Program-made: the position numbers and the translations under genes
DNA from: Microbacterium abyssi
Lineage (GTDB): Bacteria; Actinomycetota; Actinomycetes; Actinomycetales; Microbacteriaceae
Direction of reading: 5' to 3'
Assembly (NCBI RefSeq): GCF_015277895.1
Contig: NZ_CP063815.1
Location: 2,294,001-2,358,000 of the forward strand
Length of the DNA stretch: 64,000 nucleotides
Shown here: positions 50,943 through 60,374 of the stretch, one piece after another
Layout: the number at the start of each line of letters is the position of its first letter
Numbering within the stretch: the first letter of the stretch is position 1
The notes under the pieces: generated by a model
What the model was told of the DNA's origin: nothing
Seen by the model: only the letters and a program-made list of their open reading frames with translations
Database searches by the model: none

Positions 50943-52235
50943 TCAGCCCCTTGCGGCGGCGTCGGTGATGTTCGACACGAGCTTCTCGGGGTCGCCCTGA
51001 CCGGCGAGCATCTCGACGACGCCCGTGTTCAGGGCGTTGCCGACGTTCTGTCCGAGCGCGGTGTCGAGCCAGAGTGCGACGTAGGGAGCCTGGCTGTACG
51101 CCTCCATCAGCGGCACGAGCGACGGGTCGGTGACCGCGCCGGTCGCGTCCTGCGATGCGGGGATCGTCTGGAATGCCTCGGCGTACTTCTCCTGCCACTC
51201 CTTCGAGGACACGAAGTTGAGGAACTGCTCGCAGGCCTCCGGGGAGTCCGCCGAGCAGGAGTACCCGTCGACGCCGCCCATCATCGCGCCGGGCGCGCCG
51301 TCACCGCCGTCGACCTCGGGGAACGGGAACCAGCCGAGATCGGCCAGTGGCTGCTGATCGGGAGTGAGGCTGGCGATCACGCCGACGTTCCACGCGCCCA
51401 TGAGCTCCATGGCGGCCTTGTGGTTGGCGACGAGACCCGCGGACGAGTTGGCGCCCTCCTGCGCGGAGGTCGTGAGGAATCCCTCGTTGAACGGCTCGAT
51501 CTCGACGAAGTCGGCGAGGTTCTCGGCTGCGGTGAGCCAGCATCCGTCGCTGAAGTCGGGGTCGGTGGCGAGGCTCGAGATGATGTCCTGGTCGCAAGCG
51601 CGCAATGCGAAGAAGTAGTACCAGTGCGCGGCAGGCCACGCGTCCTTGGCACCCAGCGCGATCGGCGCGATGCCGGCCGCCTTGAGCTTGTCGACCGCCG
51701 CACCGAGCTCGTCCAGCGTCGCCGGCTCCTCGGTGATGCCGGCCTGCTCGAACAGGTCCTTGCTGTAGAAGATCCCGCCGGGGAGCACGGCGCTGGGCAT
51801 CCCGTAGATCTTGCCGTCGACGGTGAACGCGCTGAACGGCGCCTCGCCGAACGCCGACTTGACCTCTTCGTCGATCAGTCCGGTGAGGTCCTTCACCTTG
51901 CCGGCGCTGACGATGTCGGCGAGCTTCCCACCGCCGCGCGCCATGAAGATGTCCGGCATATCCCCCGAGTTGACGGCCGTCTGCAACTTGCCGTCCATAT
52001 CCTCGTTCTGTATCGACGTGACGTTGATGGTCACGTCCGAGTTCTCTTCGCTGAAAGCGGCCGCCGCATCCTCCCAGTACTGCTTGCCGGGGCCGGTGGT
52101 GGAGTTGTGCCACATCGTCAGCGTGACCTCTCCGTTCTCGCCGGTGTCGCCTGACCCGCCGGAGCAGGCGGTGAGCCCCAGCGCCATCAGGGCGGCGACG
52201 GCTGCGGCAGCAGCTCGTGCGTTGCGCGTCTTCAT
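50943..52235 (-). CDS. Xylo-oligosaccharide ABC importer binding lipoprotein
   Basis: The product has 430 residues. The lipoprotein signal ends LGLTAC with the cysteine at 24. It has the CUT1 binding-protein fold: VTLTMWHNSTTGPGKQYWEDAAAAFSEENSDVTINV, KIYGMPSAVLPGGIFYSKDLFEQAGI, and KAAMELMGAWNVGVI. It is the first gene of the leftward operon with two permeases, GH3, GH43 and ROK. The ATG follows GAGGAGAACACGGCA. The divergent LacI gene and operator-like palindromes upstream suggest repression by the LacI protein. Substrate inferred from the enzymes. Confidence 0.92.
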   Translation of the reverse strand: MKTRNARAAAAAVAALMALGLTACSGGSGDTGENGEVTLTMWHNSTTGPGKQYWEDAAAAFSEENSDVTINVTSIQNEDMDGKLQTAVNSGDMPDIFMARGGGKLADIVSAGKVKDLTGLIDEEVKSAFGEAPFSAFTVDGKIYGMPSAVLPGGIFYSKDLFEQAGITEEPATLDELGAAVDKLKAAGIAPIALGAKDAWPAAHWYYFFALRACDQDIISSLATDPDFSDGCWLTAAENLADFVEIEPFNEGFLTTSAQEGANSSAGLVANHKAAMELMGAWNVGVIASLTPDQQPLADLGWFPFPEVDGGDGAPGAMMGGVDGYSCSADSPEACEQFLNFVSSKEWQEKYAEAFQTIPASQDATGAVTDPSLVPLMEAYSQAPYVALWLDTALGQNVGNALNTGVVEMLAGQGDPEKLVSNITDAAARG

Positions 52236-52379
52236 TGCCGTGTTCTCCTCTTCATCGAGTGATGCACCGCTGCATCGAGCGGTGTCGCGGCCGTGGGCGG
52301 AAGCCCTCTGACCTAATTTGTTGCCAGCAGCACCAATATCGTGCGATGCCACTCTGACACCGCTCCCACGCTCGTGTCA

Positions 52380-52423
52380 ATCGATATCGATAACGTTTTC
52401 GACAATCTGGATATAGTGAGGCC
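52380..52423. promoter_or_regulatory. LacI-type operators and leaderless promoter in the xylan-locus spacer
   Basis: ATCGATATCGAT (52380-52391) is a perfect palindrome. It overlaps ATCGATAACGTTTTCGAC (52386-52403), whose CGATAACG/TTTTCG halves around a central CG fit LacI-family operators. TATAGT (52412-52417) ends six bases before the ATG of the LacI gene, so that gene is probably leaderless and autoregulated. The same sites lie upstream of the divergent ABC operon. Confidence 0.6.
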
Positions 52424-53422
52424 ATGAACCGCCGGACCACCATCAACGATGTCGCTCGCGCCGCCGGAGTGTCGGTCGCCACGGTGTCGAAGGCCATCAA
52501 CGGCCGCTACGGCGTTTCACCGGCGACGCTCTCGCACGTCATGACCGTCGTCGAGGATCTCGGATACGAGAGCTCGCTCGTGGCCACCTCGATGCGTCGG
52601 CGCAGCACGAATGTCATCGGCGTCCTCGTCGCAGAGTTCGAGCCGTTCGCGCTGCAGCTCCTGCGCGGCGTGTCCGCGGCACTCGAGGACACCGACTACG
52701 ACGTCCTGGCATATGCGGGGAGCGTGTCGGCCGGCGAGCACCTGGGATGGGAGCGGCGGTCGCTCTCACGATTGGGCGGCACGCTCATCGACGGCGCCAT
52801 CCTCGTCACGCCCACCACCACCCGCGCCGAGACCTCGGTGCCGATCGTCGCCGTCGACCCCCACGTCGGAGCGGACGGTCCGGCCACGATCGGCGTCGCG
52901 AACGTCGAGGGGGCAAGAGCCGCGACCGACCATCTCATCTCGCTCGGCCACCGCCGGATCGCGCATCTGCGCGGACGCACCGACCTCGAGTCGGCCCAGG
53001 AGCGCGAACGGGGATACCGAGCGGCTCTCGCCGCCGCCGGCATCCCGTTCGATCCTGCGCTCGTCGCCGACGGCGGCTATCGCGCGGCCGACTCGACCGC
53101 GGGCGCGCACGCGATCCTCGACCTGCCCGATACCCCCACCGCGGTGTTCGCGGCGAACGACCTCTCCGCGATCGAGATGATGCGCGTCGCGGCAGAGCGC
53201 GGACTGCGCGTGCCGGCGGACCTCTCGGTCGTCGGCTTCGACGACATCCTCGACGCCGCCTCGCACTCACCGCAGCTCACCACCGTTCGCCAGCCGCTCC
53301 CCGAGATGGGGACGGCCGCCGTGCGGATGCTGCTCGACGTCCTCAAGGGCCACGATCCCGAACCGGTGCGGATGCCGACCACGCTGATCGTACGAGAGTC
53401 CACGGCCGCCCCGCGGCGGTGA
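52424..53422 (+). CDS. LacI-family repressor of the xylan locus
   Basis: The product has 332 residues. The HTH and hinge are classic: TTINDVARAAGVSVATVSKAINGRYGVSPATLSHVMTVVEDLGYESSLVATSMRRRSTNVIGVLV. A periplasmic-binding-protein-like sensor follows (VPIVAVDPHV, GRTDLESAQERERGYRAAL, TAVFAANDLSAIEMMRVAAERGLRVPADLSVVGFDD). It is divergent from the ABC/glycosidase operon and upstream of xylA, so it likely responds to xylose or xylobiose. Predicted leaderless. Confidence 0.92.
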   Translation: MNRRTTINDVARAAGVSVATVSKAINGRYGVSPATLSHVMTVVEDLGYESSLVATSMRRRSTNVIGVLVAEFEPFALQLLRGVSAALEDTDYDVLAYAGSVSAGEHLGWERRSLSRLGGTLIDGAILVTPTTTRAETSVPIVAVDPHVGADGPATIGVANVEGARAATDHLISLGHRRIAHLRGRTDLESAQERERGYRAALAAAGIPFDPALVADGGYRAADSTAGAHAILDLPDTPTAVFAANDLSAIEMMRVAAERGLRVPADLSVVGFDDILDAASHSPQLTTVRQPLPEMGTAAVRMLLDVLKGHDPEPVRMPTTLIVRESTAAPRR

Positions 53423-53441
53423 ATCCGCCCCGCGGGGCGAA

Positions 53442-53482
53442 TTGCGCACACCGCTCGCCTGTTATATGTTGTGCTTCACAAC
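53442..53482 (+). promoter_or_regulatory. xylA promoter with palindromic operator
   Basis: TTGCGC (53442-53447), 16 bases, TATATG (53464-53469) form a promoter. GTTGTG-CTT-CACAAC (53468-53482) is a perfect six-pair palindrome over the predicted start site. It differs from the LacI-like sites at 52380-52403, so a second regulator, probably the ROK protein, may act here. Confidence 0.55.
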
Positions 53483-53515
53483 TTATGTTCGTCCACCGCC
53501 TGCAGAGGAGCAGCC

Positions 53516-54703
53516 ATGCCCACCCCCACCCGCGATGACAAATTCTCCTTCGGTCTCTGGACGATCGGGTACAACGGCACCGATCCGTTCGGCGGCCCGA
53601 CCCGCCCCGCCATGGACGTCGTGCACGCCGTCGAGAAGCTCGCCGAGCTCGGCGCGTACGGCCTGACCTTCCACGACGACGACCTGTTCGCATTCGGATC
53701 CAGCGACGCCGAGCGCCAGAACCAGATCGACCGTCTGAAGGGCGCTCTCGCCGACACCGGCCTGATCGTCCCGATGGTGACCACCAACCTGTTCAGCGCC
53801 CCTGTCTTCAAGGACGGCGGCTTCACCTCGAACGACCGCGACGTGCGCCGCTACGCCCTGCGCAAGGTCTTCCGTCAGCTCGACCTCGGCGCCGAGCTCG
53901 GCGCGAAGACGTTCGTGATGTGGGGCGGCCGCGAGGGCGCCGAGTACGACTCCGCCAAGGACATCCGGGCCGCGCTCGAGCGCTACCGCGAGGCCGTGAA
54001 CCTGCTCGGCGACTACGTCACCGACAAGGGCTACGACATCCGCTTCGCCATCGAGCCGAAGCCCAATGAGCCCCGCGGCGACATCCTGCTGCCGACGCTC
54101 GGTCACGCGATCGCCTTCATCGACTCGCTCGAGCGCCCCGAGCTCGTGGGCCTGAACCCCGAGGTCGGCCACGAGCAGATGGCGGGGCTCAACTTCGCCG
54201 CCGGCATCGCCCAGGCGCTGTACCACGGCAAGCTCTTCCACATCGACCTCAACGGCCAGCGCGGCATCAAGTACGACCAGGACCTCGTCTTCGGGCACGG
54301 CGACCTGCACAACGCCTTCGCCCTTGTCGACCTGCTCGAGAACGGCGGCCCCGGCGGCGTACCCGCCTACGAGGGTCCGCGTCACTTCGACTACAAGCCC
54401 AGCCGCACGGAGGACGAGAAGGGCGTGTGGGACTCTGCGAGCGCGAACATGCGCACCTACCTGCTGCTCAAGGAGCGGGCCGCGGCATTCCGCGCCGACC
54501 CCGAGGTGCAGGAGGCGCTGGCCGCCGCCAAGGTGGACGAGCTGTCGACCCCGACCCTGAACCCCGGCGAGTCGTACGACGACTTCCTCGCCGACCGCAG
54601 CGCGTTCGAGGACTTCGACACCGACGCGTACCTCGGCGGCAAGGGCTTCGGCTTCGTCCGCCTGCAGCAGCTCGCCACCGAGCACCTGCTCGGCGCACGC
54701 TGA
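53516..54703 (+). CDS. xylA: Xylose isomerase
   Basis: The product has 395 residues, the length of class I (actinobacterial) xylose isomerases. Catalytic H53 and D56 are in LTFHDDDL. The metal sites are in [52 protein letters not shown] and [14 protein letters not shown]. It converts D-xylose to D-xylulose with Mg(II) or Mn(II). The ATG at 53516 follows GAGGAG; an in-frame ATG at 53471 overlaps the operator and is not used here. Confidence 0.97.
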   Translation: MPTPTRDDKFSFGLWTIGYNGTDPFGGPTRPAMDVVHAVEKLAELGAYGLTFHDDDLFAFGSSDAERQNQIDRLKGALADTGLIVPMVTTNLFSAPVFKDGGFTSNDRDVRRYALRKVFRQLDLGAELGAKTFVMWGGREGAEYDSAKDIRAALERYREAVNLLGDYVTDKGYDIRFAIEPKPNEPRGDILLPTLGHAIAFIDSLERPELVGLNPEVGHEQMAGLNFAAGIAQALYHGKLFHIDLNGQRGIKYDQDLVFGHGDLHNAFALVDLLENGGPGGVPAYEGPRHFDYKPSRTEDEKGVWDSASANMRTYLLLKERAAAFRADPEVQEALAAAKVDELSTPTLNPGESYDDFLADRSAFEDFDTDAYLGGKGFGFVRLQQLATEHLLGAR

Positions 54704-54716
54704 CCTCTCCCAGCGG

Positions 54717-54835
54717 TGTCCGGGAAGATGCGGGTGTTGGCACACCGCATCCGCACCTTTCCGGACATCATCATCCACCCGCGTGTCCGGGAACATGCGG
54801 GTGTCGCCTCAGCCGACCCCCATTTTCTCGGACAC
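54717..54835. repeat. Two tandem related hairpins between xylA and xylB
   Basis: TGTCCGGGAAGATGCGGGTG (54717-54736) pairs with 54745-54767 at 17 of 20 positions plus two G-T. A second copy of the left arm, with GAACATG in place of GAAGATG (54783-54806), pairs with 54814-54835 (CGACC...CGGACAC). The four arms are thus copies of one word, in order direct, inverted, direct, inverted. They may reduce or stabilise read-through into xylB. Confidence 0.65.
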
Positions 54836-54862
54836 GCTCACACCGTTTGAAAGGATGCCATC

Positions 54863-56149
54863 GTGCCGCTCGTCCTCGGGGTCGACAGCTCGACCCAGTC
54901 CTGCAAGGTCGTCGTGGTGGACACCGCGTCCGGCGCCGTCGTGCGCACGGGTCGCGCCGCGCACCCCGAGGGCACGTCGGTCGACCCCGAGGCGTGGTGG
55001 GACGCGCTGAACCTGGCGATCGCGGATGCCGGCGGACTCGATGACATCGCCGCATGGGCGATCGGCGGGCAGCAGCACGGCATGGTCGCGCTCGACGCGG
55101 AAGGTCGCGTCATCCGCGATGCGCTGCTGTGGAACGACACCCGATCGGCGGATGCCGCGGCGGAGCTCGTCGTCGAGTTCGGAGCCGACCAGCTCGCCGC
55201 GCGCACCGGGCTCGTGCCGGTGGCATCCTTCACGATCACCAAGCTGCGCTGGCTGCGCGACAACGAGCCGGACAACGCCGCCCGCGTCGCGGCGGTCGCC
55301 CTCCCCCACGACTGGCTGACCTGGCGGCTCCGCGGCTTCGGACCGGCGAACCCCGTGCTCGAGGAGCTCGTCACCGACCGCTCGGACGCGTCGGGCACCG
55401 GCTACTGGAATCCGATCAGCGGGGAGTACGACCGCGAGCTGCTGATCGCGGCACTCGGTCACGATGCGGTGCTTCCGCGTGTGCTCGGATCGGACGACCA
55501 CGTGCTCGACGGCGACGGCCGACGCGTCGGCGGAGGCGCCGGCGACAACGCCGGAGCCGCCCTCGGCCTCGGCGCAGCGCCCGGCGACGTCGTCGTCTCG
55601 ATCGGCACCTCCGGCACCGTGTTCGCCGTGAACAGCCGCCCCGTGACCGATCCATCGGGCACCGTTGCGGGCTTCGCGGACGCGAGCGACAACTTCCTCC
55701 CCCTGGTCGCGACGCTCAACGCCGCCCGCGTGCTGGAGACGACGGCATCCCTGCTCGGCGTCTCGCTCGCCGAGCTGAGCGCCCTCGCTCTGCAGGCCGC
55801 GCCAGGTGCCGGCGGGCTCACGCTCGTCCCCTATTTCGAGGGCGAGCGCACCCCGAACCTGCCGGATGCCACGGCCGAGCTGACCGGCATGACCCTGTCG
55901 TCGGCTACCCGCCCGAACCTCGCTCGTGCCGCCGTCGAGGGGATGCTGCGCGGCCTGGGCGCCGGCCTCGACGCCCTGCGCGCGCTCGGGATCCCGCTGG
56001 AGCGGGCCCTGCTGATCGGCGGCGGCGCGCAGTCGGAGGCCGTGCAGCGGATCGCCCCCGAAGTGCTGGGCATCCCCGTCGAGGTGCCGGAGCCGGCCGA
56101 GTACGTGGCGCTCGGCGCAGCTCGGCAGGCAGCGGGCGTTCTGTCCTGA
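54863..56149 (+). CDS. xylB: Xylulokinase
   Basis: The product has 428 residues of the FGGY family, shorter than E. coli XylB (484). The phosphate loops [17 protein letters not shown] and [13 protein letters not shown] are present, plus [31 protein letters not shown] (substrate Gln/His and the catalytic Asp region) and [13 protein letters not shown] with the base aspartate. It phosphorylates D-xylulose for the pentose phosphate pathway. The start is GTG at 54863 with AAAGGA upstream. The 3' end stops six bases before the convergent alditol oxidase gene. Confidence 0.95.
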   Translation: MPLVLGVDSSTQSCKVVVVDTASGAVVRTGRAAHPEGTSVDPEAWWDALNLAIADAGGLDDIAAWAIGGQQHGMVALDAEGRVIRDALLWNDTRSADAAAELVVEFGADQLAARTGLVPVASFTITKLRWLRDNEPDNAARVAAVALPHDWLTWRLRGFGPANPVLEELVTDRSDASGTGYWNPISGEYDRELLIAALGHDAVLPRVLGSDDHVLDGDGRRVGGGAGDNAGAALGLGAAPGDVVVSIGTSGTVFAVNSRPVTDPSGTVAGFADASDNFLPLVATLNAARVLETTASLLGVSLAELSALALQAAPGAGGLTLVPYFEGERTPNLPDATAELTGMTLSSATRPNLARAAVEGMLRGLGAGLDALRALGIPLERALLIGGGAQSEAVQRIAPEVLGIPVEVPEPAEYVALGAARQAAGVLS

Positions 56150-56155
56150 ATCCCG

Positions 56156-57409
56156 TTAGAGTCCGAGCCGCGTGAGGTAGTCGTTGGTGAACTTCCGCTC
56201 CGGATCGAACCGTTCCCGAAGCGCCGCGAAGTCGTTCCAGCGGGGGTAGCGGGCTCGCACCTCCTCGCCCGGAAGGGTGAAGACCTTTCCCCAGTGCGGC
56301 CGCGCGGAAGCGGGCAGTACGGCCTCGAGATCGGGCAGCAGCGCTCGCACGGCCGACTCGTCGGGCTTCCACGTGAAGTGCAGTCCGACGGCATCCGTCC
56401 GGTAGGACGAGCTCAGCCAGAGATCGTCCGCCTGCACCGTGCGGATCTCGTTCACGAGCAGCAGCGGGGCGATGCGGCCGGCCATGGATCGCACGGCCGC
56501 GATCGCGGCGACGGCATCGGCACGCGGAACCAGATACTCGCTCTGCAGCTCCGCCCCCGCCGACGGCGTGAAGTCCATCCGGAAGTGCGGCAGCCGCAGA
56601 AACCATGGGCCCGGCACACCGCCCTGTTCGGTGCTGGCCTCGGCGGGCGCCGACAGGATCGGATGCCGCGGGCGGGTGGCCGCCACGGCCTGCAGGCGCG
56701 CGGCCATGGCGGCCCTGGACTCCGACGCGCCGTCGGGCTGAGCCTGCTTGACCCAGATCTGATCCGCCGCGTCCGTGCGCTGCCAGGTGGAGAAGATGCT
56801 CACGCTGGTTCCAGCGCTCGTGACTGCGTCCAGATCGTCGAGGACGTCATCCCAGCGAGGCTGCTCGAACACGTGCTGCGCGTACTGCGCCGTCGGCTGC
56901 ACGTCCAGCGTCACGTCGAGCACGGCGCCGAGGGCGCCGAGCGAGACCACGGCGCCGTCGAAGTCCGCATCGCCGCGAGCGAGCTGCCGGATCTCGCCGT
57001 TCGCTGTGAGGACGGTGAGCGCTCGCACGGCGCTCGCCAGCGACCCCGTGCGGTCCCCCGACCCGTGCGTCCCGGTCGCGATGGCGCCAGCAATGGAGAT
57101 GTGCGGCAGGGAGGCGAGGTTCGCCAGCGCGAGCCCCTGGTCTTCCAGGACGGGGGCGAGGTCGCCGTAGCGCAGCGCGCCGGAGACCCGCACGGCATCC
57201 CGCGTCTCGTTCACCTCGATGACCGGCGGCAGGCCGGCGAGGCTGATCTGGGTGCCGTCGGTGTCGGCGATGTCGTTGAAGCAGTGCCGCGTCCCGAGGA
57301 TGCGGACTGCGGGGCGCGCGACGACCAGGTCCCGGAGCTCGTCGACGGATGCCGGCTCGGCGAACTCCGCCGCCCGATAGGTCAGGTTGCCCGCCCAGTT
57401 CTCACGCAT
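56156..57409 (-). CDS. Alditol (xylitol) oxidase, FAD-linked
   Basis: The product has 417 residues, as in Streptomyces AldO/XyoA (about 418). The FAD-binding N-terminal domain has RILGTRHCFNDIADTDG, where H42 corresponds to the histidine that carries covalent FAD, and HISIAGAIATGTHGSGDRTGSLASAV. The C-terminal ALO domain ends with LRERFDPERKFTNDYLTRLGL. It oxidises xylitol, sorbitol or related polyols at C1 with oxygen, giving the aldose and hydrogen peroxide. Beside xylA/xylB it would turn xylitol into xylose. The ATG follows GAGAGG. D-arabinono-lactone oxidase activity is an alternative reading. Confidence 0.85.
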   Translation of the reverse strand: MRENWAGNLTYRAAEFAEPASVDELRDLVVARPAVRILGTRHCFNDIADTDGTQISLAGLPPVIEVNETRDAVRVSGALRYGDLAPVLEDQGLALANLASLPHISIAGAIATGTHGSGDRTGSLASAVRALTVLTANGEIRQLARGDADFDGAVVSLGALGAVLDVTLDVQPTAQYAQHVFEQPRWDDVLDDLDAVTSAGTSVSIFSTWQRTDAADQIWVKQAQPDGASESRAAMAARLQAVAATRPRHPILSAPAEASTEQGGVPGPWFLRLPHFRMDFTPSAGAELQSEYLVPRADAVAAIAAVRSMAGRIAPLLLVNEIRTVQADDLWLSSSYRTDAVGLHFTWKPDESAVRALLPDLEAVLPASARPHWGKVFTLPGEEVRARYPRWNDFAALRERFDPERKFTNDYLTRLGL

Positions 57410-57424
57410 CGCGTCCCTCTCCGC

Positions 57425-58342
57425 TCAGACCGCGCTGATCCGCCACGCGGCGGTGTGCTCGCCGCCCGGCGCCAGGGTCACGAGGTCGGTGCCGGAGTTG
57501 AACGCGTCCGGCGGGCAGGTCATCGGCTCGACGGCGAGGCCCGCGCGATGCATGGCGGGGTGCCCCGGGTTGTCGGCGGTGTGGACCTGCACCCACGGGC
57601 AGCTCTCGTCCCAGCTCATCGCGACACCCGAGCCGTCTGCGGACGTCACGCGCACCTCGGCTCGGCCGTGCTCGCGCGACAGCGCCGTGAAGGCGTGATC
57701 GATGAAGACACCGCCGATCGGACGCGGCATCCGGAAATCCCACTCGGGATGCCGGTCGACGGACTCGAGTGCCGTGGGGATCAGCCGGTCCTCGGTGACC
57801 GTCAGAACCTCGGATGCCGGCAGCGACAGCGTCCAGTCGTCGACCCGGCCTTCGCCGCCGACGAGGTACGGGTGCGGGCCGGTGCCCCAGGGAGCGGCAT
57901 CCGCCCCGGTGTTGCGGGCGGTGACGGTCTGGGTGAGCCCGTCCGCGCCCAGCCGGTACTCCACCTCGACCTCGACGCGGAACGGATAACCGGTCTGCGG
58001 CTCGATCGTCGAGACCAGCACGACGCGGTCCCTCTCAACGATCCGGTCCGCGTACGCGCTCCAGGCGAGCAGGCCGTGCAGGGCATGGCCGCGCTCGGGC
58101 TCGGTGAGCGGCAGCTGATGATCGACGTCGCCGAACCGGTACCGCCCGTCCACGACGCGGTTCGGCCAGGGGGCGAGCGTCGCCCCGCGATAGGCGGGTC
58201 GGACCTCGTCCGCATCGAAGGGGACCACGAGGTCGCGATCGTCGTGGCGCAGCACCCGCAGCGTCGCGCCGACGGCGGCGATCTCCGCCTCGTAACCGTG
58301 GCCGGAGAGGGAGAAAGGGCGGCCGGAGCGAGGCGTCATCAT
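57425..58342 (-). CDS. Aldose 1-epimerase family protein
   Basis: The product has 305 residues with the galactose-mutarotase fold. GATLAPWPNRVVDGRYRF, the catalytic histidine in ERGHALHGLLAW, a second histidine in GTGPHPYLVGG, and a C-terminal glutamate in AGLAVEPMTCPPDAFN are visible. It interconverts anomers of a sugar, here probably xylose or its oxidation partner. It precedes the alditol oxidase gene by 15 bases in one operon. The start is one of two adjacent ATGs (58342 or 58339); no ribosome site, and TAGACT lies eight bases upstream. Confidence 0.9.
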   Translation of the reverse strand: MMTPRSGRPFSLSGHGYEAEIAAVGATLRVLRHDDRDLVVPFDADEVRPAYRGATLAPWPNRVVDGRYRFGDVDHQLPLTEPERGHALHGLLAWSAYADRIVERDRVVLVSTIEPQTGYPFRVEVEVEYRLGADGLTQTVTARNTGADAAPWGTGPHPYLVGGEGRVDDWTLSLPASEVLTVTEDRLIPTALESVDRHPEWDFRMPRPIGGVFIDHAFTALSREHGRAEVRVTSADGSGVAMSWDESCPWVQVHTADNPGHPAMHRAGLAVEPMTCPPDAFNSGTDLVTLAPGGEHTAAWRISAV

Positions 58343-58405
58343 CGTGATCGAGTCTACGACCGGCGCCGCGCGGACCGAGCGCGCCGCGCGTGGAAAGATG
58401 ATGTA

Positions 58406-59632
58406 GTGCTCGGTGCGATGCAGGACCCAGGGTTCCGGTGGTTCTTCATCGCTCGTGCGATCACGCTCATCACCGGATCGATGTCGTCGATCGCGCTCGC
58501 GTTCGCGGTGCTGCAGGTCGACAACGACGCCCGCTCGCTCTCGTACGTCCTCACCGCCTTCACAGTGGCGAACATCGTGTTCGTACTGTTCGGCGGGGTG
58601 GTCGCCGACCGGCTGCCGCGGGCGCTCATCATCCAGAGCTGCTACGTCATCGACATCCTCTCGATGGGCATCGTCGCCGCTCTCCTCTTCACCGGCACCG
58701 CGACGATTCCGCTTCTGGTCGCGTTGGCGGCGGTGAACGGAGCATCCACCGCTTTCGTGCTGCCGGCGATGCAGGGCATCATCCCGCAGCTGACGAAGCC
58801 CGAGCACCTGCAGCAGGCGAATGCGATGCTGTCGTTCGTGAGGTCGGCCGTGACGATCGGCGGTCCGGTGATCGCCGGCATCCTCGTCGCGACGGCCGGC
58901 CCGGCTTGGGCGATGGTCGTGCAGGTCGCCGGATGGGCGCTCGCGATCCCGGTGCTCGCGCTCGTGAGGCTGCCGCCGCCGGCGCGGAATGAGGGATCGA
59001 CTTTGCTGCGGGATCTGCGCACCGGGTGGGACGAGTTCCGCAGCCGCACCTGGCTGTGGGTGATCGTGCTCGCCTTCATGATCATGAATGCGATCCACGT
59101 CGGCGCGTGGGGCGTCGCCGGCCCCTACATCGCGAAGAACGACGAGCTGCTCGGGATCACCGGCTGGGGCTGGGTCGTCAGCGCGGAGGGCGTCGGCGTG
59201 CTGCTGATGACGATCGTGCTGATGCGGTTCCCGCTGCGGCGGCCGCTGCGGCTCGGGATGATCGGGATGGCGTTCTTCGCTGTTCCGCTGACGATGCTCG
59301 GACTGCATCCGGCCGTGGTGCTCCTCGCGATCGCGGCGCTGATCGCGGGGGCAGGGGCGGAGGTCTTCAGCACCGGGTGGAACGTAGCGCTGATGGAGAA
59401 CGTGCCGACCGACAAGCTCTCTCGCGTGTCGAGCTACGACATGCTCGGCAGCTTCGTCGTGATGCCCATCGGCACTCTCATCTACGGATGGCTGATCACC
59501 CACGCCGACATCGGAGTGGTCCTGGTCACCTCCGGGGTGATCTACGCGGTGTGCGCGGTGGCGACGCTGGCGGTGCCGAGCGTGTGGCGCATGGGCCGGG
59601 CGGCGACGGCCGTGAAGGTGGCGGAATCATAG
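58406..59632 (+). CDS. MFS transporter, multidrug-efflux type
   Basis: The product has 408 residues and 10-12 membrane helices. FGGVVADRLPRALIIQ is the loop 2-3 motif, followed by ALAAVNGASTAFVLPAMQGIIPQL and LQQANAMLSFVRSAVTIGGPVIAGILV, which place it in the MFS_3 (enterobactin/tetracycline-like exporter) group. The substrate is unknown. The GTG start at 58406 has GGAAAG eight bases before it, and AAAGAT also ends six bases upstream, so both leadered and leaderless starts are possible. ATG 58418 is an alternative. Divergent from the epimerase gene by 63 bases. Confidence 0.88.
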   Translation: MLGAMQDPGFRWFFIARAITLITGSMSSIALAFAVLQVDNDARSLSYVLTAFTVANIVFVLFGGVVADRLPRALIIQSCYVIDILSMGIVAALLFTGTATIPLLVALAAVNGASTAFVLPAMQGIIPQLTKPEHLQQANAMLSFVRSAVTIGGPVIAGILVATAGPAWAMVVQVAGWALAIPVLALVRLPPPARNEGSTLLRDLRTGWDEFRSRTWLWVIVLAFMIMNAIHVGAWGVAGPYIAKNDELLGITGWGWVVSAEGVGVLLMTIVLMRFPLRRPLRLGMIGMAFFAVPLTMLGLHPAVVLLAIAALIAGAGAEVFSTGWNVALMENVPTDKLSRVSSYDMLGSFVVMPIGTLIYGWLITHADIGVVLVTSGVIYAVCAVATLAVPSVWRMGRAATAVKVAES

Positions 59633-59642
59633 GGACTGCGGC

Positions 59643-59654
59643 CAGACTGGTCGC
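59643..59654 (+). promoter_or_regulatory. -10 hexamer of a leaderless promoter
   Basis: CAGACT (59643-59648) ends six bases before the ATG at 59655; no Shine-Dalgarno is present. Confidence 0.4.
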
Positions 59655-60374
59655 ATGACCTTCGCAGCCCTGCAGCCCCTCGCCGATCGCGCAGCCCTCT
59701 TCGCCGCCCTCCGCCAGGACGCGCTCACCGACGCCGTCGACGCGCTCGGCGAGCACCGGTGGGACGCCGACATGGCCGCAGGGACGCTGACCTTCAGCGC
59801 GAAGTCCGACCCCTCGCGCACGCTCGTCACCCGGCCGCACCTGATCGCGACGATCGCTCCGGGGCCGCGTTCGCTGCTGTGGGCATGGGCGCACCCGCAG
59901 GGCGACCCGCAGGGGATCGCTGCGCAGCTGCGCGACTACGGCACGCAGTACGGTCTGACCGAGCTGACGCAGTCGGAGCTCGCCTTCCCCGAGGATGCCG
60001 GAGACGACCTCGACGCCTGGATCGCCGGCACCGGGCACCAGATCGGCACGATCGCCGTCGAGATCACCGGACGCTCGCCGTACTACTCCGCCCCGATCGG
60101 CGGCGGAACGCGCGCCGTGTTCCTGCTCGATGCCCCGATCCCTGCGACCACCGTCGCCGAGGCCGCCGCCAAGATGCCCCGCATCCTGTCCGGCCTGAAC
60201 CTGGGCGATGCGCGCTCCTCGGTCTGGGATGCCGCGCGCCTCGCCGGTTGGAACATGCAGTGGACCGATGAGGATTTCACCGGAGCGACCATCAGCGACG
60301 ACTCGGGCTCGGTGACGTTCCGCTTCGACGAGCAGGCTCGCGTGACGGGCATCGAAGGGAGCATGGGGTCATGA
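59655..60374 (+). CDS. Conserved hypothetical protein (DUF6882-like)
   Basis: The product has 239 residues, soluble and acidic. Repeated aromatic/glycine turns (LIATIAPGPRSLLWAWAHPQGDPQGIAAQLRDYGTQYG, and GRSPYYSAPIGGGTRAVFLLD) resemble the DUF6882 family of actinobacterial hypotheticals; that assignment is from memory of the pattern. No catalytic motif is visible. The stop overlaps the next gene (ATGA), so the two are coupled and may work together. Confidence 0.75.
   Translation: MTFAALQPLADRAALFAALRQDALTDAVDALGEHRWDADMAAGTLTFSAKSDPSRTLVTRPHLIATIAPGPRSLLWAWAHPQGDPQGIAAQLRDYGTQYGLTELTQSELAFPEDAGDDLDAWIAGTGHQIGTIAVEITGRSPYYSAPIGGGTRAVFLLDAPIPATTVAEAAAKMPRILSGLNLGDARSSVWDAARLAGWNMQWTDEDFTGATISDDSGSVTFRFDEQARVTGIEGSMGS

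Noticed and set aside
54704..54862. Possible CRISPR-like repeat array
   Set aside because: Only two direct copies exist, each with an inverted partner, no regular spacers and no cas genes; it is a pair of hairpins.
56294..58405. Long rightward frame joined to the MFS transporter at 58406
   Set aside because: The first 700 codons are antisense to the alditol oxidase and epimerase genes; real transporter sequence begins only at 58406.
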